From Rhodococcus sp. 06-462-5 (GTDB lineage Bacteria; Actinomycetota; Actinomycetes; Mycobacteriales; Mycobacteriaceae), in assembly GCF_002258315.1 (NCBI RefSeq), contig NZ_NOYD01000014.1, positions 124,001 through 188,000 of the forward strand: 64,000 nt of DNA. Direction: 5' to 3'. Position numbers and translations under genes: made by a program. Of the stretch, positions 55,301-61,534 are shown one piece after another (the first letter of the stretch is position 1; each line of letters starts with the position of its first letter). The notes under the pieces were generated by a model that saw only the letters and a program-made list of their open reading frames with translations, was not told the origin of the DNA and did not search any database.

Positions 55301-56205
55301 ACGACAACTTCTTCGATCTCGGTGGTCACTCCCTCTCGGCGGTGCAGGTGATGGATGCACTGGGGGACCGGCTGAGCCAGCGGCTTCCCATCAGCCTGCT
55401 GCTGATCCATCCGACGATCTCGGCCCTTGCGGCACAACTCGACAAGGGCGAGCACGGTGCCGACAGAGCCTTCGAGGTGGTGCTTCCGCTCCGAACCGAG
55501 GGCGTCGGCGCGCCGCTGTTCTGTGTGCACCCGGCCATCGGAATCGCGTGGAGCTATTTCTCGCTGCTCGGGGAGACCGAACGTCCGTTGTACGGCCTTC
55601 AGGTGCCCGGTATCGCCGACGGTGAGGTGGCACCGACCTCGATCGAGGAATTTGCCGAGAGATATGTGCGCGAGATCCGGGGCGTTCAGGCGCACGGCCC
55701 CTACCACCTGCTCGGTTGGTCGCTCGGCGGCGTGATCGCGCATGCTGTTGCGACACAACTGCAGTCGGAAGGTGAGGACGTCGCGCTGCTGGCGCTCGTC
55801 GACGCGCAGCTCTCGGCACCGGAGGGTGCTGCGGAGTTCGGTATAGACGATCTCGCTCGTCAGCTCGGAGTCGAGGGTGACTCGTTCGAGACCGTCGTGG
55901 ATGGGTTGCACGGCAGCAGAAGCGAACTGGCGTTTCTCACCGTCGATCATCTACGGCGAATGTATCGACCCGTCGCGATGGCTCCCACCTGGGTGGCGTC
56001 GTACACGCCGGCTGTGTTCGCCGGGCCGGTGCACTATTTCGCCGCCCGCGGCTCGCACGGCGCGGAGCAGTGGACGGAATTCGTGGGCGGGCGGATTTCG
56101 GTTCACCGGGTGGATGTAGAACACGAAGACATGCTGGGCGAGTTCGGTGCCCGTGCACTAGGCCGAGTGATCGGCACCGATGCGGTGGGGAAAGGTGTGG
56201 CGTGA
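46330..56205 (+). CDS. Three-module non-ribosomal peptide synthetase with thioesterase (C-A-T, C-A-T, C-A-T-TE)
   Basis: A 3291-aa NRPS. Condensation domains carry HHIVMDG (H143/H144), HHISMDG (H1158) and HHIAVDG (H2163). Adenylation domains carry TSGSTG at residues 606, 1621 and 2619, AYGPTE/AYGPSE and the catalytic Lys in GKVD. FDACIQE, FDAAVLE and FDASIFE all keep the Asp that binds an alpha-amino group. Carrier serines are S977 (GGDSL), S1986 (GGDSL) and S3001 (GGHSL). The C-terminal thioesterase has GWSLGG (Ser3131) and EHEDML with its His. No epimerase, methyltransferase or cyclase domain is seen. A leading C domain suggests an acyl starter or an upstream donor. The first A domain is compact, lacking a clear LTYxEL motif. 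Product: a peptide of three residues, possibly N-acylated; identity unknown. Confidence 0.95.
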   Translation: MSPEADQRFEDGRFPLSAAQMNIYLAQQLAPDVPFTIAQYVEIRGDIDPSVLIRATDIACRQLESPAVRIGVDDGNPYQWSDLRVPYAMIYRDFTDRDHPIEDAKRYMDEQYRQPVDLVRDQLIASEIIQVGSCHYYWYSRAHHIVMDGLGAISVQERTAAVYTALISDTEIPKTRSIGVREIYDYEAAYPDSSRYETDRQYWLGRLDGHHEAPRLAGNPREPAAPSGVTVSVGAVLDADLTEAVAAVAHRYNSSDVPVVLATFALYLARMTDTEDVMLSLPVSGRATTKLRESSGMMSNVVPLRIGVEPGVTVEELLRRIQVELTGALRHQRFRVEDMQRATGDGTGSAAAGRGVFGPTVNIMMYNSTIRLGDVVGEYRVLSSGPIDDMMVNVYPGVAGTSTRVDFLGNPALYSTDELAAHHLRFLALLREVVHAPEGLAVSELEVIDAEDKAAVIGASATATPVPLTSLLRRGAVVRATGVDQSSEDFISVVEHIAAQLVSIGASSETRIAVAIERSYESVLASWSVSTAGASFVPLDPTEPAERLAAVLVDANVAFGVTTGAVLEQLPSTIEWFDIEDLLDADARPFTPPTLHVDNEAYVIHTSGSTGKPKAVSVTHRGLAQLAANVVEKYAVTPDSRVLHAASPVFDACIQEILAAFAAGATLVIAPADVYAGPALAGVLDREKITHLITSPTVLATLDLDDLSSIDVFDVGGEECPPALRDRFVSADRTMRNAYGPTEATVLATLSEPMHAAERVTIGSPLPGVRGLVLDAHLRPTPCGGVGELYLGGDGLARGYSGQPGVTSTRFVADPGVAGARLYRTGDIVRRSFDGSSLEYLGRSDQQIQLHGRRLELGEVESAATTCAGVTAAVAVVRDNRLVLYVTGVSADLDGHLRKRLPAWMVPSIVVVLDALPMTASGKVDRRALPAPTAFVDTEYVAPQTDTERAVAKAFADVLGVEDVGREHSFFELGGDSLSATRVLARLGSAVSLTVLFADPTVRAVAAAVDVSATREVSLELLDTVVPGRIPLSYAQQRLWFLNQFDPASPAYNMPVAVRGGAGDDPSMVLTALRDVIERHEALRTYYPADDDGPRQVVRPTDTVLVEVPERTVSERDLDSAVAAAVAAGFDVSAEVPIRATLLSVQESGETIVVVVVHHISMDGWSVDPLVRDFAFAHASRGAGHAPTWPRLRAQYGQYAVWNRAMVDSVADEQLSFWTSVLSDSVLGGTDTAAAELPTDFPRPAVQSMITDAVPFEIGSHLHAGIRELARSTHSTTFMVLHAAVAAALSRFGTSNRVVVGSPTAGRGHEALDEMVGMFVGTLPLAVTVDPSVSFASLLDAVRTADLDAFSHSDVPFERIVDALATDRSLDRHPLFQVMLAFDNAPHRSVEDLPVSVLEIATRTSEFDLTLVLADEQGDSASSTGQIEYAVDLYHRATVEQFASVILTILNAAVANPAVLVGDLALADTPALPSSTPSGTLLDVLIGGATISGDAVAIDGQESVTYTELDRRSNRIARLLVAHGVGPETLVALSLERSAEYIVALWAVVKAGGAFVPVDPRYPAVRREQMLGHIEIGFGGVEPTVHWLDENQAQNFSDLPMTDADRLAALTPAHPAYVIHTSGSTGTPKPVVVTHQGVYGLAQQVVPRYGVSSSSRVLHGYSVNFDAAVLELVLAFGAGATMVIAPPELLGGDEMSAFLTAHCVTHYLSTPAVLATVPPIAGIETVAVGGDVLGQGVVDDWSAGRSMLNAYGPSEATVVATLAESLRTGEPVTIGRPLEHVGALVLDDRLHSVPLGGVGELYLAGSGVARGYHSDPASTAARFVAAPGGTRMYRTGDLVRQHVSGGLDYRGRRDDQVQINGVRVELGEIESALTAHPDVSAAVAILRENRIRAWVVGIDEHDAARWLLDRLPLSMQPAAITRIDGIPLTGNGKVDLVALTAKTQSGGDPAEARTLAQEVILGIFADLLGVDDPAVDDNFFVLGGDSLVATRAATRISAALGTNVPVRTLFESPTAEQLSSAIELLSDNYTPLPALVHDPDARSYPGLAPAERRIWLQNRYDPTSAAYNIAFEVPLPADLDLDVLRAAIADVLERHTPLRTMYPSTGEGPVTVVLDPQIVLSTLDDAHAGLDVALHGFDLTLEAPLRLGLLDRGGERVLSVVAHHIAVDGLSLRPLARDVEIAVLARMSGSVPEFGSLTVDYSDYRLWQRDVLDTVASDQLEFWRRTLGGVPEFLDLPTGTPDASADATALEFSVGPESLTRLRSLAHRLGATVFVVVHAALAAVLAEASGTQDIAIGTPVAGRSDPALDHLVGMFVGTVVLRTEVDPSTTFEDFVTVVRDGDLDAFANADVPFEWVVDAVQPTRAIDTHPLFQVLLAFGDTATPTIELGSSPITPRRVDITDTQFDLEVLVEESESGLIGHLGYSPARFSRSVILGLAERLTEVLTMVGAQPNIRLGSADFGHVASGVTSHRDSAPGLTLAAVFQQAVQSWPDNVAVIEGSRSLTYREVDRQSNALADKLVRAGAGPGTLVAIAYPRSVDYLVAICAVAKTGAGFLSIDPSQPVARVQEILERAAPVTGISAAQFHSVGSDWMSVTGEELDHVDVREASLDSVAYVVYTSGSTGVPKGVRVTHRGIANLVQSQRDLFGVDPESRVLQFASPSFDASIFETLMAVGAGAAVVIVPPEVHGGRELEALIEHHQVTHACLTPTVLQVTDAEAVPSLRVIVMAGEAANSALLQRWSSRRSVFNAYGPTEGTVMSTCTTDHREWGVAIPVTIGGPIRGFDAVVLDARLRPVGNNVVGELYLGGTGLAEGYLGQSGTTSSSFVANPFGHGRLYRTGDLVRWVVQNSVVRGSDRELEYLGRVDSQVKVRGHRVELSEVEAALLRHPEVRQASVIGRAQSLAAYVVGGVEPREARDFLARTLPAYMVPSTVTVVDALPMTLSGKVDASKLPEPSVMSTERRAPVSANEVLVHAVFSAVLQVAAEDVGVDDNFFDLGGHSLSAVQVMDALGDRLSQRLPISLLLIHPTISALAAQLDKGEHGADRAFEVVLPLRTEGVGAPLFCVHPAIGIAWSYFSLLGETERPLYGLQVPGIADGEVAPTSIEEFAERYVREIRGVQAHGPYHLLGWSLGGVIAHAVATQLQSEGEDVALLALVDAQLSAPEGAAEFGIDDLARQLGVEGDSFETVVDGLHGSRSELAFLTVDHLRRMYRPVAMAPTWVASYTPAVFAGPVHYFAARGSHGAEQWTEFVGGRISVHRVDVEHEDMLGEFGARALGRVIGTDAVGKGVA

Positions 56206-57083
56206 TGAGCGAACAATTGGAGCCGTACGTCGATGACGTGCGAGCACACTACGACCTGTCGGACGAGTTCTTCGCTCTGTTCCTCGATCCGAGTATGACC
56301 TACAGCTGCGCCTACTTCGAGCGTGAGGACATGACGCTGGAAGAGGCGCAGACTGCCAAGATCGACCTAGCCCTCGGCAAGCTGGACCTGAAGCCGGGGA
56401 TGACGCTGCTCGACATCGGCTGCGGTTGGGGAGCTCTCGCCAAGCGAGCGGTCGAGAAGTACGACGTCAACGTCATCGGTCTGACGTTGAGCCGCAATCA
56501 GTACGAGCACGGACGCACCGTTGTTGCCGGCCTGTCGACCGACCGCACCGTCGACATCCGGTTGCAGGGGTGGGAAGAATTCGACGAGCCCGTCGACCGG
56601 ATCGTCAGTATCGGTGCCTTCGAGCACTTTCGACGCAACCGATACTCGGCGTTCTTCGCCAAGTGCCGCTCGGTACTGGCGAACGACGGGCGGATGTTGT
56701 TGCACACCATCGTCATCACGCCGCCCGATCCGACGTCCGGTGCCGGCGGCCTCACGCGCGAGGATGCGCACTTCTCCCGCTTCATCCTGCGCGACATCTT
56801 TCCCGGCGGACAGTTGACGCTCGTCAAGGTCATCAAGTCCAAGGCGGCCGAGGCAGGCTTCGAGTTGCTTCGGGAGCATCCTCTGAGGTTGCACTACGCG
56901 AGGACTCTCGATACCTGGGCCGAGAAACTGATCGCATCTCGCGACGAGGCCATTGCCGTGTCCTCGGAGGCGACCTACGACAAGTACGTGCAGTACCTCA
57001 CCGGCTCGTCGGAGCGATTCAAGAGTTCACGTATCGACGTCGTGCAATTCACGCTGACGGCTACAGACATACCTGTGAAGTGA
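56205..57083 (+). CDS. Cyclopropane-fatty-acid/mycolic-acid synthase-type SAM methyltransferase
   Basis: A 292-aa protein of the CFA/mycolic-acid cyclopropane synthase family. It begins with VRAHYDLSDEFFALFLDPSM and TYSCAYFE, has the SAM-binding GMTLLDIGCGWGALAKRA, GLTLSRNQYEH, IVSIGAFEHF, FPGGQLTLV and LHYARTLDTW, in the usual order and at the usual length. The family methylates double bonds or hydroxyls of acyl chains. Its ATG overlaps the NRPS stop by one base (TGATG), so it is tightly coupled to the synthetase. It could modify a lipid tail of the NRPS product; a housekeeping mycolate or membrane-lipid role is the alternative. Confidence 0.9.
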   Translation: MSEQLEPYVDDVRAHYDLSDEFFALFLDPSMTYSCAYFEREDMTLEEAQTAKIDLALGKLDLKPGMTLLDIGCGWGALAKRAVEKYDVNVIGLTLSRNQYEHGRTVVAGLSTDRTVDIRLQGWEEFDEPVDRIVSIGAFEHFRRNRYSAFFAKCRSVLANDGRMLLHTIVITPPDPTSGAGGLTREDAHFSRFILRDIFPGGQLTLVKVIKSKAAEAGFELLREHPLRLHYARTLDTWAEKLIASRDEAIAVSSEATYDKYVQYLTGSSERFKSSRIDVVQFTLTATDIPVK

Positions 57084-57097
57084 CAAGGATGCCCAAC

Positions 57098-57772
57098 ATG
57101 AAGAACGCTCGACTCGGTTTTGTCAGTGGACTGTTCACCGCAGCGGTCCTGGCGCTCACCGCGATGGCTCCCGGTACCGCTGCTGCGGCACCCCTACCGG
57201 TCGTCGGCCCCGGCAGTGGTTTCGTCACCACCGGTGGTATCGACGACCTCACCGCGTGCTCCATCGCGGCCGTCGGATATGACGACGCCGGCCGACTCGT
57301 CGCCCTGACCGCCGGACACTGCATTCTGCGCACGGGTCTGCCCGTCACCCTCGTCGGATCGCCCGCGGCCCCGGTCGGCACTACGGCCGTCGGGCATTGG
57401 GGACCCGATTACGGTGTCATCGTTCTCGATCCCACCAAGGTCACGCCGGTATCGAGTCTGGGCGGAATCACCGTGACGGACATCGGCATCGGATCGGTGG
57501 GTCAGCCGGTCTGCAAGAGCGGGGTCGGCAGCGGACTGACCTGCGGCACCATCGTCGACAACCGAGGCAGCGACCTGATGTCCGATGCCGTCACCGTCTG
57601 GGCCGACTCCGGGGCACCGCTGGTGGCCGGCACCACGCTCGTCGGAATCGCCAGCCATGCCTCGGGCACTCCGTTGCTCAGTCCCACCGCCTACGCTTCC
57701 GCGTCGGAGTCGTTGCGTTTGCTGGGTGAATCGGGGGCCCCGGGAGCGGGCTTCCGGCCGGTGGGAAGCTGA
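57098..57772 (+). CDS. Secreted trypsin-like serine protease (S1 family)
   Basis: A 224-aa protein with a classical signal peptide (basic MKNARLG, hydrophobic core, cleavage near GTAAAA-AP). The mature part has chymotrypsin-fold motifs: LTAGHC (His74), DYGVIVLD (Asp104) and WADSGAPLVAGTTLVGI (Ser171), with a Cys pair typical of actinobacterial S1 proteases. The nucleophile motif is ADSGAP instead of GDSGGP. ATG 57098 has AAGGA eight bases upstream; ATG 57089 is too close to that site. It follows the methyltransferase by 14 bases and may be in the same transcript. A role in processing or self-defence for the peptide is possible but unproven. Confidence 0.88.
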   Translation: MKNARLGFVSGLFTAAVLALTAMAPGTAAAAPLPVVGPGSGFVTTGGIDDLTACSIAAVGYDDAGRLVALTAGHCILRTGLPVTLVGSPAAPVGTTAVGHWGPDYGVIVLDPTKVTPVSSLGGITVTDIGIGSVGQPVCKSGVGSGLTCGTIVDNRGSDLMSDAVTVWADSGAPLVAGTTLVGIASHASGTPLLSPTAYASASESLRLLGESGAPGAGFRPVGS

Positions 57773-57785
57773 TCGACAGAGCTTC
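57763..57785. terminator. Putative hairpin terminator between convergent genes
   Basis: GGAAGCT (57763-57769) and its exact inverse AGCTTCC (57779-57785) make a 7-bp stem with a 9-base loop that contains the protease stop codon. It lies between two convergent genes and may end transcription of the NRPS operon. No T-tract follows. Confidence 0.4.
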
Positions 57786-57809
57786 CGGGGATGGCGCGAT
57801 AGTTCGGAC

Positions 57810-58832
57810 CTACGCCCGATCCTTTCCCGCCTGGTGCGTCGGATCGATGAGGAACAGGCTGCTGCCGTCCAATCCGTCTCTGCGATGGATGTTTCCGCGC
57901 AATCCGGCTTCGACCAGTCGTGCCGCGATCTCGTAGATCTCCTCGAGGCGATCGTCGGTGAGATCGGGCCTGATCGCGAGATGGATCTCGTCGCCGATGT
58001 GGCGCAGTACCGCCTGAAAGTTCGGGCTCACCGCGCTGTAGAGCTCCTCGCATTGGACAACCAGCGCGTCGGACATCACGAAGTCGTCCTCGGCTCCGAG
58101 CAACGGGATGACGCCGAAGTCCTCGAGAAGGTTGATCAGCTGTACCCCACTACGTCCGGCCGCGGTCGACCGATCCGCCAGCACACCGGATTCCACTTCC
58201 TTGGTCGTGAAGATCAGTGTCGCTTCGGCGCTGGGATCGAGCAGGCCAAGATCGGCGCGCATTGCCGTCAGCAGCAGCGAGTGCATTCTGGTGATGTACG
58301 CGTGCTCGCTCTGCAGACGTTCGTGTGCCGGAGCGGGTATTCCGGTCTCGGGAGCCAGCGGGGTGAACACCCGACGATCGATGCCCGTCGACAACTCCAA
58401 CGCCAACGGATGAACCCGCCTGCGCGCGACCACCAACGCCGCAGTGAGCGCCAGATTGAGCTGGTCGTACGCCTTGTCCAACGCCCGCGTCGCAGCTTTG
58501 AGGTCACCGACCGGCGTCGAGACCACCGCAGCCGAAATCTCCTCGGCCACAACTCGATCGACATTGGACAGCGCGAAGAGTAGTTCCTGGTAACGCGCCG
58601 TCACCTGGTCGCGGATCCACGAGTCGTTGTCGCTGGACTGGCGCACCTGGCGATCGACGGAGGTGTGCAACGCCGCCAACTCCCGCGACATCACATCCTC
58701 GTTCGCGCCGACCCGTCGGACACTCATCGCCGCCCACGCGGCACCGAGCGCAGCGATGACGACGACGATCAAGGTCCATACCTGAATCGACGTCACACCG
58801 GACTCGGTAGCAGCTACGACGCTGGTAGTCAT
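57810..58832 (-). CDS. Membrane-anchored protein of unknown function
   Basis: A 340-aa protein with one N-terminal membrane helix (about residues 17-38, VWTLIVVVIAALGAAWAAM) and a mostly alpha-helical soluble part rich in charged and Leu residues. Segments include ELAALHTSVDRQVRQSSDN and VGDLKAATRALDKAYDQLNL, which could form coiled coils. I recognise no domain. It lies 49 bases after the tatB stop on the same strand and may be the last gene of the dioxygenase-Tat operon. The topology would place the large domain in the cytoplasm if the N-terminus is outside; this is not certain. Confidence 0.75.
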   Translation of the reverse strand: MTTSVVAATESGVTSIQVWTLIVVVIAALGAAWAAMSVRRVGANEDVMSRELAALHTSVDRQVRQSSDNDSWIRDQVTARYQELLFALSNVDRVVAEEISAAVVSTPVGDLKAATRALDKAYDQLNLALTAALVVARRRVHPLALELSTGIDRRVFTPLAPETGIPAPAHERLQSEHAYITRMHSLLLTAMRADLGLLDPSAEATLIFTTKEVESGVLADRSTAAGRSGVQLINLLEDFGVIPLLGAEDDFVMSDALVVQCEELYSAVSPNFQAVLRHIGDEIHLAIRPDLTDDRLEEIYEIAARLVEAGLRGNIHRRDGLDGSSLFLIDPTHQAGKDRA

Positions 58833-58881
58833 GGGCTACATCATGCCCGAATGTGTTACACGTTGTCCTTCTTTCGCCGCC

Positions 58882-59322
58882 CTAACCTGCAGCTGCGACA
58901 TCCGGCAGTACCTGCGCCGCGATGCGGCGTGGGTCGTGCTGGGGTAGTGAGTCGATGAGGATGCGTCGGGGATGCGATGCCGGCCCGGTGATGAGATATT
59001 TCTGACCGGGTCGCATGCGGGCTGCTTCGGTGAGCACCTGTTCCGGCCACTCGGATTTCGGAGCGGAGTCGGTGTCACGCAACGCGTCGGTGACGATGCG
59101 GCGTGGGTCGTATTGCCGCAGGTTCATCGATTCCCATTCGGAGCGTCGGAGTGGAACGCCCATTTCTGTTTCGGCCGCGGTGCGGGTGGTGTCGACGAAG
59201 TGGCGCACGGTGCGTACGGCGCGGGTCAGTTGATGGGCGTATCCGGGTAGGCGGGAGGGGCCGAGGACGAACCCGGCGATGATCGCGACCAGGAACAGTT
59301 TCTCGAAGGTCAAGCCGAACAT
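58882..59322 (-). CDS. tatB: Twin-arginine translocase subunit TatB-like
   Basis: A 146-aa protein with a TatB N-terminus: a short membrane helix (FEKLFLVAIIAGFVLGPSRL) with the Gly-Pro hinge before an amphipathic helix, then a long charged C-terminal region with the repeated element YDPRRI / HPRRI / HDPRRI. Tat B recruits twin-arginine substrates together with TatC. Its start overlaps the tatC 3' end by 13 bases. In actinobacteria tatB is usually unlinked from tatA-tatC, so finding it here in the same operon is uncommon and supports a dedicated system. Confidence 0.85.
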   Translation of the reverse strand: MFGLTFEKLFLVAIIAGFVLGPSRLPGYAHQLTRAVRTVRHFVDTTRTAAETEMGVPLRRSEWESMNLRQYDPRRIVTDALRDTDSAPKSEWPEQVLTEAARMRPGQKYLITGPASHPRRILIDSLPQHDPRRIAAQVLPDVAAAG

Positions 59323-60086
59323 GATGAAAGCTCCGGTTTCGGTGATGTCAGGGCGCGTCTGTCGTGTACTTCGGTGATGACGATTGCTGCTCCGAACAGT
59401 GTTGCCATCGGAACCGCTACGAGGAACATCGACAGGACGTCGGCCGCGGGGGTGACAAGTGCGCTGAACAGCGCGATGGCGACGACGCTGATGCGCCAGC
59501 TGCTGCGTAGCCTGCGTGCGGAGAGGATGCCGAGACAGTTGAGCATCACCAGCAGGGCCGGGAGGACGAAGGCGATGCCCGTGGCCAGCACGATCTTCAT
59601 CACGAAGTCGACGTAGTACGAGGCGTTGAGGATGGTGCTGTCCTGGTCGGAGGAGAATCCGGCGAGGACGCTGACCATGCGCGGGAAGATGGCGAACCCG
59701 AACACGCAGCCGGCCACGAACAGTGGAGCTGCGGCAGCGGAGAACCCGTAGACGTACTTCTTTTCCCGACGCGTCATGCCGGGGGTGAGGTAGGCGAACA
59801 GCTCACGCAGCCACACCGGAGACGACACGATCACGCCGGTGAACAGGGCGATCTTCAGTTCGAGATCGAAAGCGCCGGTGACGGTGTCGAAGTTGAGACT
59901 GGCCTGGCGAGTGAGGGCGAGTTCTTCGACGGGTGCGCGCAGGATGTCGAGAATCTGATCGGAGAGAGCGAATCCGATCGCTATGCCGACGAGCAGCGAC
60001 ACCGCCGCGCGTATCGCGCGACGACGTGCTTCGCGCGCATGCCCGGCAAGGGGCATCACTCCTCGCGCGGCGGTGGCTGTGCTCAC
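59310..60086 (-). CDS. tatC: Twin-arginine translocase subunit TatC
   Basis: A 258-aa protein with six membrane helices, the receptor core of the Tat pathway. Family landmarks are the cytoplasmic N-terminal HAREARRRAIRAA (a variant of the HLxELRxR motif), the block WLRELFAYLTPGMTRREKKY between helices 2 and 3, FPRMVSVLAGF and FALVTPAAD-like FSALVTPAADVLSM. It starts in an ATGA overlap with the tatA stop. Length is somewhat short but in range. Together with TatA and TatB it should export folded proteins; the adjacent dioxygenase-like lipoprotein is the obvious client. Confidence 0.93.
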   Translation of the reverse strand: MSTATAARGVMPLAGHAREARRRAIRAAVSLLVGIAIGFALSDQILDILRAPVEELALTRQASLNFDTVTGAFDLELKIALFTGVIVSSPVWLRELFAYLTPGMTRREKKYVYGFSAAAAPLFVAGCVFGFAIFPRMVSVLAGFSSDQDSTILNASYYVDFVMKIVLATGIAFVLPALLVMLNCLGILSARRLRSSWRISVVAIALFSALVTPAADVLSMFLVAVPMATLFGAAIVITEVHDRRALTSPKPELSSCSA

Positions 60087-60307
60087 GACGTGTGTCGGTA
60101 CGGAACCGGCGTGGACGCGTCGGCGAAGACCGGTGCCGTCGTGTCGTCACGTGGCGCGGTCTTCTTCTCCTCGCGCACTTCGTCTTTCAGGATGCGCAAC
60201 GATTGACCGACGCCCTTGGCCAGTGAGGGGAGCTTGGTGGAGCCGAACACGAGCAGCAGGATGGCCAGGACGATGAGAGCGTGCCAGCCGGTGAGGTTGT
60301 GCAACAT
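60083..60307 (-). CDS. tatA: Twin-arginine translocase subunit TatA
   Basis: A 74-aa protein with a single membrane helix (WHALIVLAILLLVFGSTKLP), the FG hinge, an amphipathic helix (LAKGVGQSLRILKDEVREE) and a short polar tail, which is the complete TatA pattern. TatA forms the transport element of the pathway. It begins 33 bases after the dioxygenase-like gene stop, with GAAGGAATCACC upstream, and overlaps tatC by four bases. Confidence 0.93.
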   Translation of the reverse strand: MLHNLTGWHALIVLAILLLVFGSTKLPSLAKGVGQSLRILKDEVREEKKTAPRDDTTAPVFADASTPVPYRHTS

Positions 60308-60340
60308 GGTGATTCCTTCGGTGGTGTGAGGTATGGGTGA

Positions 60341-61354
60341 TCAGTTGGTGGGTGCAGAGCCGCCGTTGGGCGGTCCGCCCGCCGGGGGAGTGCCGCCGCC
60401 CATGGGGGCCTGGCCGCCACCGCCGCCTCCGCCCGCGGGAGCAGCACTCATCGCCGGTTCGGTGGTGGCGTCGATCGCCACTGCGAGTGATCCGACGTAG
60501 CCGGAGGTGGGGTCGCCGGTGAACGTGCCCATCTCCAGCTCGTAGCCGTCGCCGAAGACATTGTCGTTGTCGAGGCTGCCCAGCTGGGTCAGGTTCTTCG
60601 TCGACTCGGGGTAGAGGTCGATCTTGTCCTGGTAGATCGTCTCGAGCATGTCCTGCGGGAAGGCGACCTGTGAGGTGGCAATGGCGTTGTCCACGTTGGT
60701 CGCCGACGCGGCGTCGGGGTAGACCTCGAAGTGCATGTGGGTCCAGCGACCGGAGTAGCAGCCGGGAACGATGGTCTCGAATGTGACGGTGCCGTCGGAG
60801 CCGGCGGCTTGGATGCCGCGGAGATACGTCTCGTCCTCGACACCCTCGGAGTACATCGAGTACTGGCCGTCCGCATCGCACTGCCACACGTACACGGCCG
60901 CACCCTCGTACGGTCGATTGTCGTTCGCCAGGTCGGTGAGCGTGAAGGTGAACGTGAGAGGCACTCCACTCACCGTGGTTCCGCCGTCCAGGCTGGAGGT
61001 GATGTCGCTGCGGACGATGCCCGATTCCTCGAGGACGTTGACGCCGTTGGTGCCGTCGGCCGGGTAGGGGCCATTGGTTTCCTGGGGGATCTCGCTCGTC
61101 GCTGTCGAGGTGGTCGTCGACGCGGTTGCCGTGGTGGCGGTGGAACTTCCGGCGCTGGAGGTGCTCGAGCATGCGGCCAACGCGAACGCGCCGGCTCCGG
61201 CGCCGACGAGGCTCAGCACGCGGCGGCGGGTGACGAGGGTGGTGATATCGAAGCCTGCGCCCTGGTCGACGACCTCCTCGGTGGGGCGATCGAGAAGTCG
61301 TCCCTCGTAGGCGGGTCCGTCGGGTGTATCGGTCGGCTCGGGGATTCGGGTCAT
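60341..61354 (-). CDS. Tat-exported lipoprotein with intradiol ring-cleavage dioxygenase-like domain
   Basis: A 337-aa protein. The N-terminus has a long polar lead, a twin-arginine segment TRRRVLSLVGAGAGAFALAAC (Arg-Arg plus lipobox LAAC), then a Ser/Thr-rich linker and an intradiol dioxygenase-like domain. The expected iron ligands are visible: Tyr in QCDADGQYSMY, and Tyr-His-His in PGCYSGRWTHMHFEVY. The C-terminus is a Gly/Pro-rich tail (GGGGGGGQAPMGGG). The family opens catechol rings between the hydroxyls using Fe(III). ATG 61354 follows AAGGAG. It heads an operon with tatA, tatC and tatB, which suggests cofactor loading in the cytoplasm before export. Substrate unknown. Confidence 0.9.
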   Translation of the reverse strand: MTRIPEPTDTPDGPAYEGRLLDRPTEEVVDQGAGFDITTLVTRRRVLSLVGAGAGAFALAACSSTSSAGSSTATTATASTTTSTATSEIPQETNGPYPADGTNGVNVLEESGIVRSDITSSLDGGTTVSGVPLTFTFTLTDLANDNRPYEGAAVYVWQCDADGQYSMYSEGVEDETYLRGIQAAGSDGTVTFETIVPGCYSGRWTHMHFEVYPDAASATNVDNAIATSQVAFPQDMLETIYQDKIDLYPESTKNLTQLGSLDNDNVFGDGYELEMGTFTGDPTSGYVGSLAVAIDATTEPAMSAAPAGGGGGGGQAPMGGGTPPAGGPPNGGSAPTN

Positions 61355-61484
61355 CGTCGTACGTCTCCTTCGTTGCGGCACTGAATGTTTCGGTAGTGCC
61401 AATACTCTGGGATGTTCCGGTGAGGACCCTGAACCCTCGCTGCGAGGTTCCTGTGAGCGGTGTCGTCGGATTTTGGCAAGCGGA

Positions 61485-61503
61485 GTAGCTAAGGCTAACC
61501 TCA
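61485..61503. promoter_or_regulatory. DtxR/IdeR-type iron box
   Basis: The 19 bases GTAGCTAAGGCTAACCTCA match 15 of 19 positions of the IdeR/DtxR consensus TTAGGTTAGGCTAACCTAA, with the core AGGCTAACCT intact. It lies 31 bases before the binding-protein gene and 130 bases before the divergent dioxygenase-like gene, so iron control of the former is likely and of the latter possible. Confidence 0.75.
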
Positions 61504-61534
61504 GTCTGTCCCGCTCTCGACGTACAGGATTTCG

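Noticed and set aside
46330-56205. NRPS as a siderophore synthetase feeding the binding protein at 61535
   Set aside because: No iron box upstream of the NRPS, no salicylate/dihydroxybenzoate or hydroxamate genes, and no exporter or ABC permease in the window; the two are separated by an unrelated operon.
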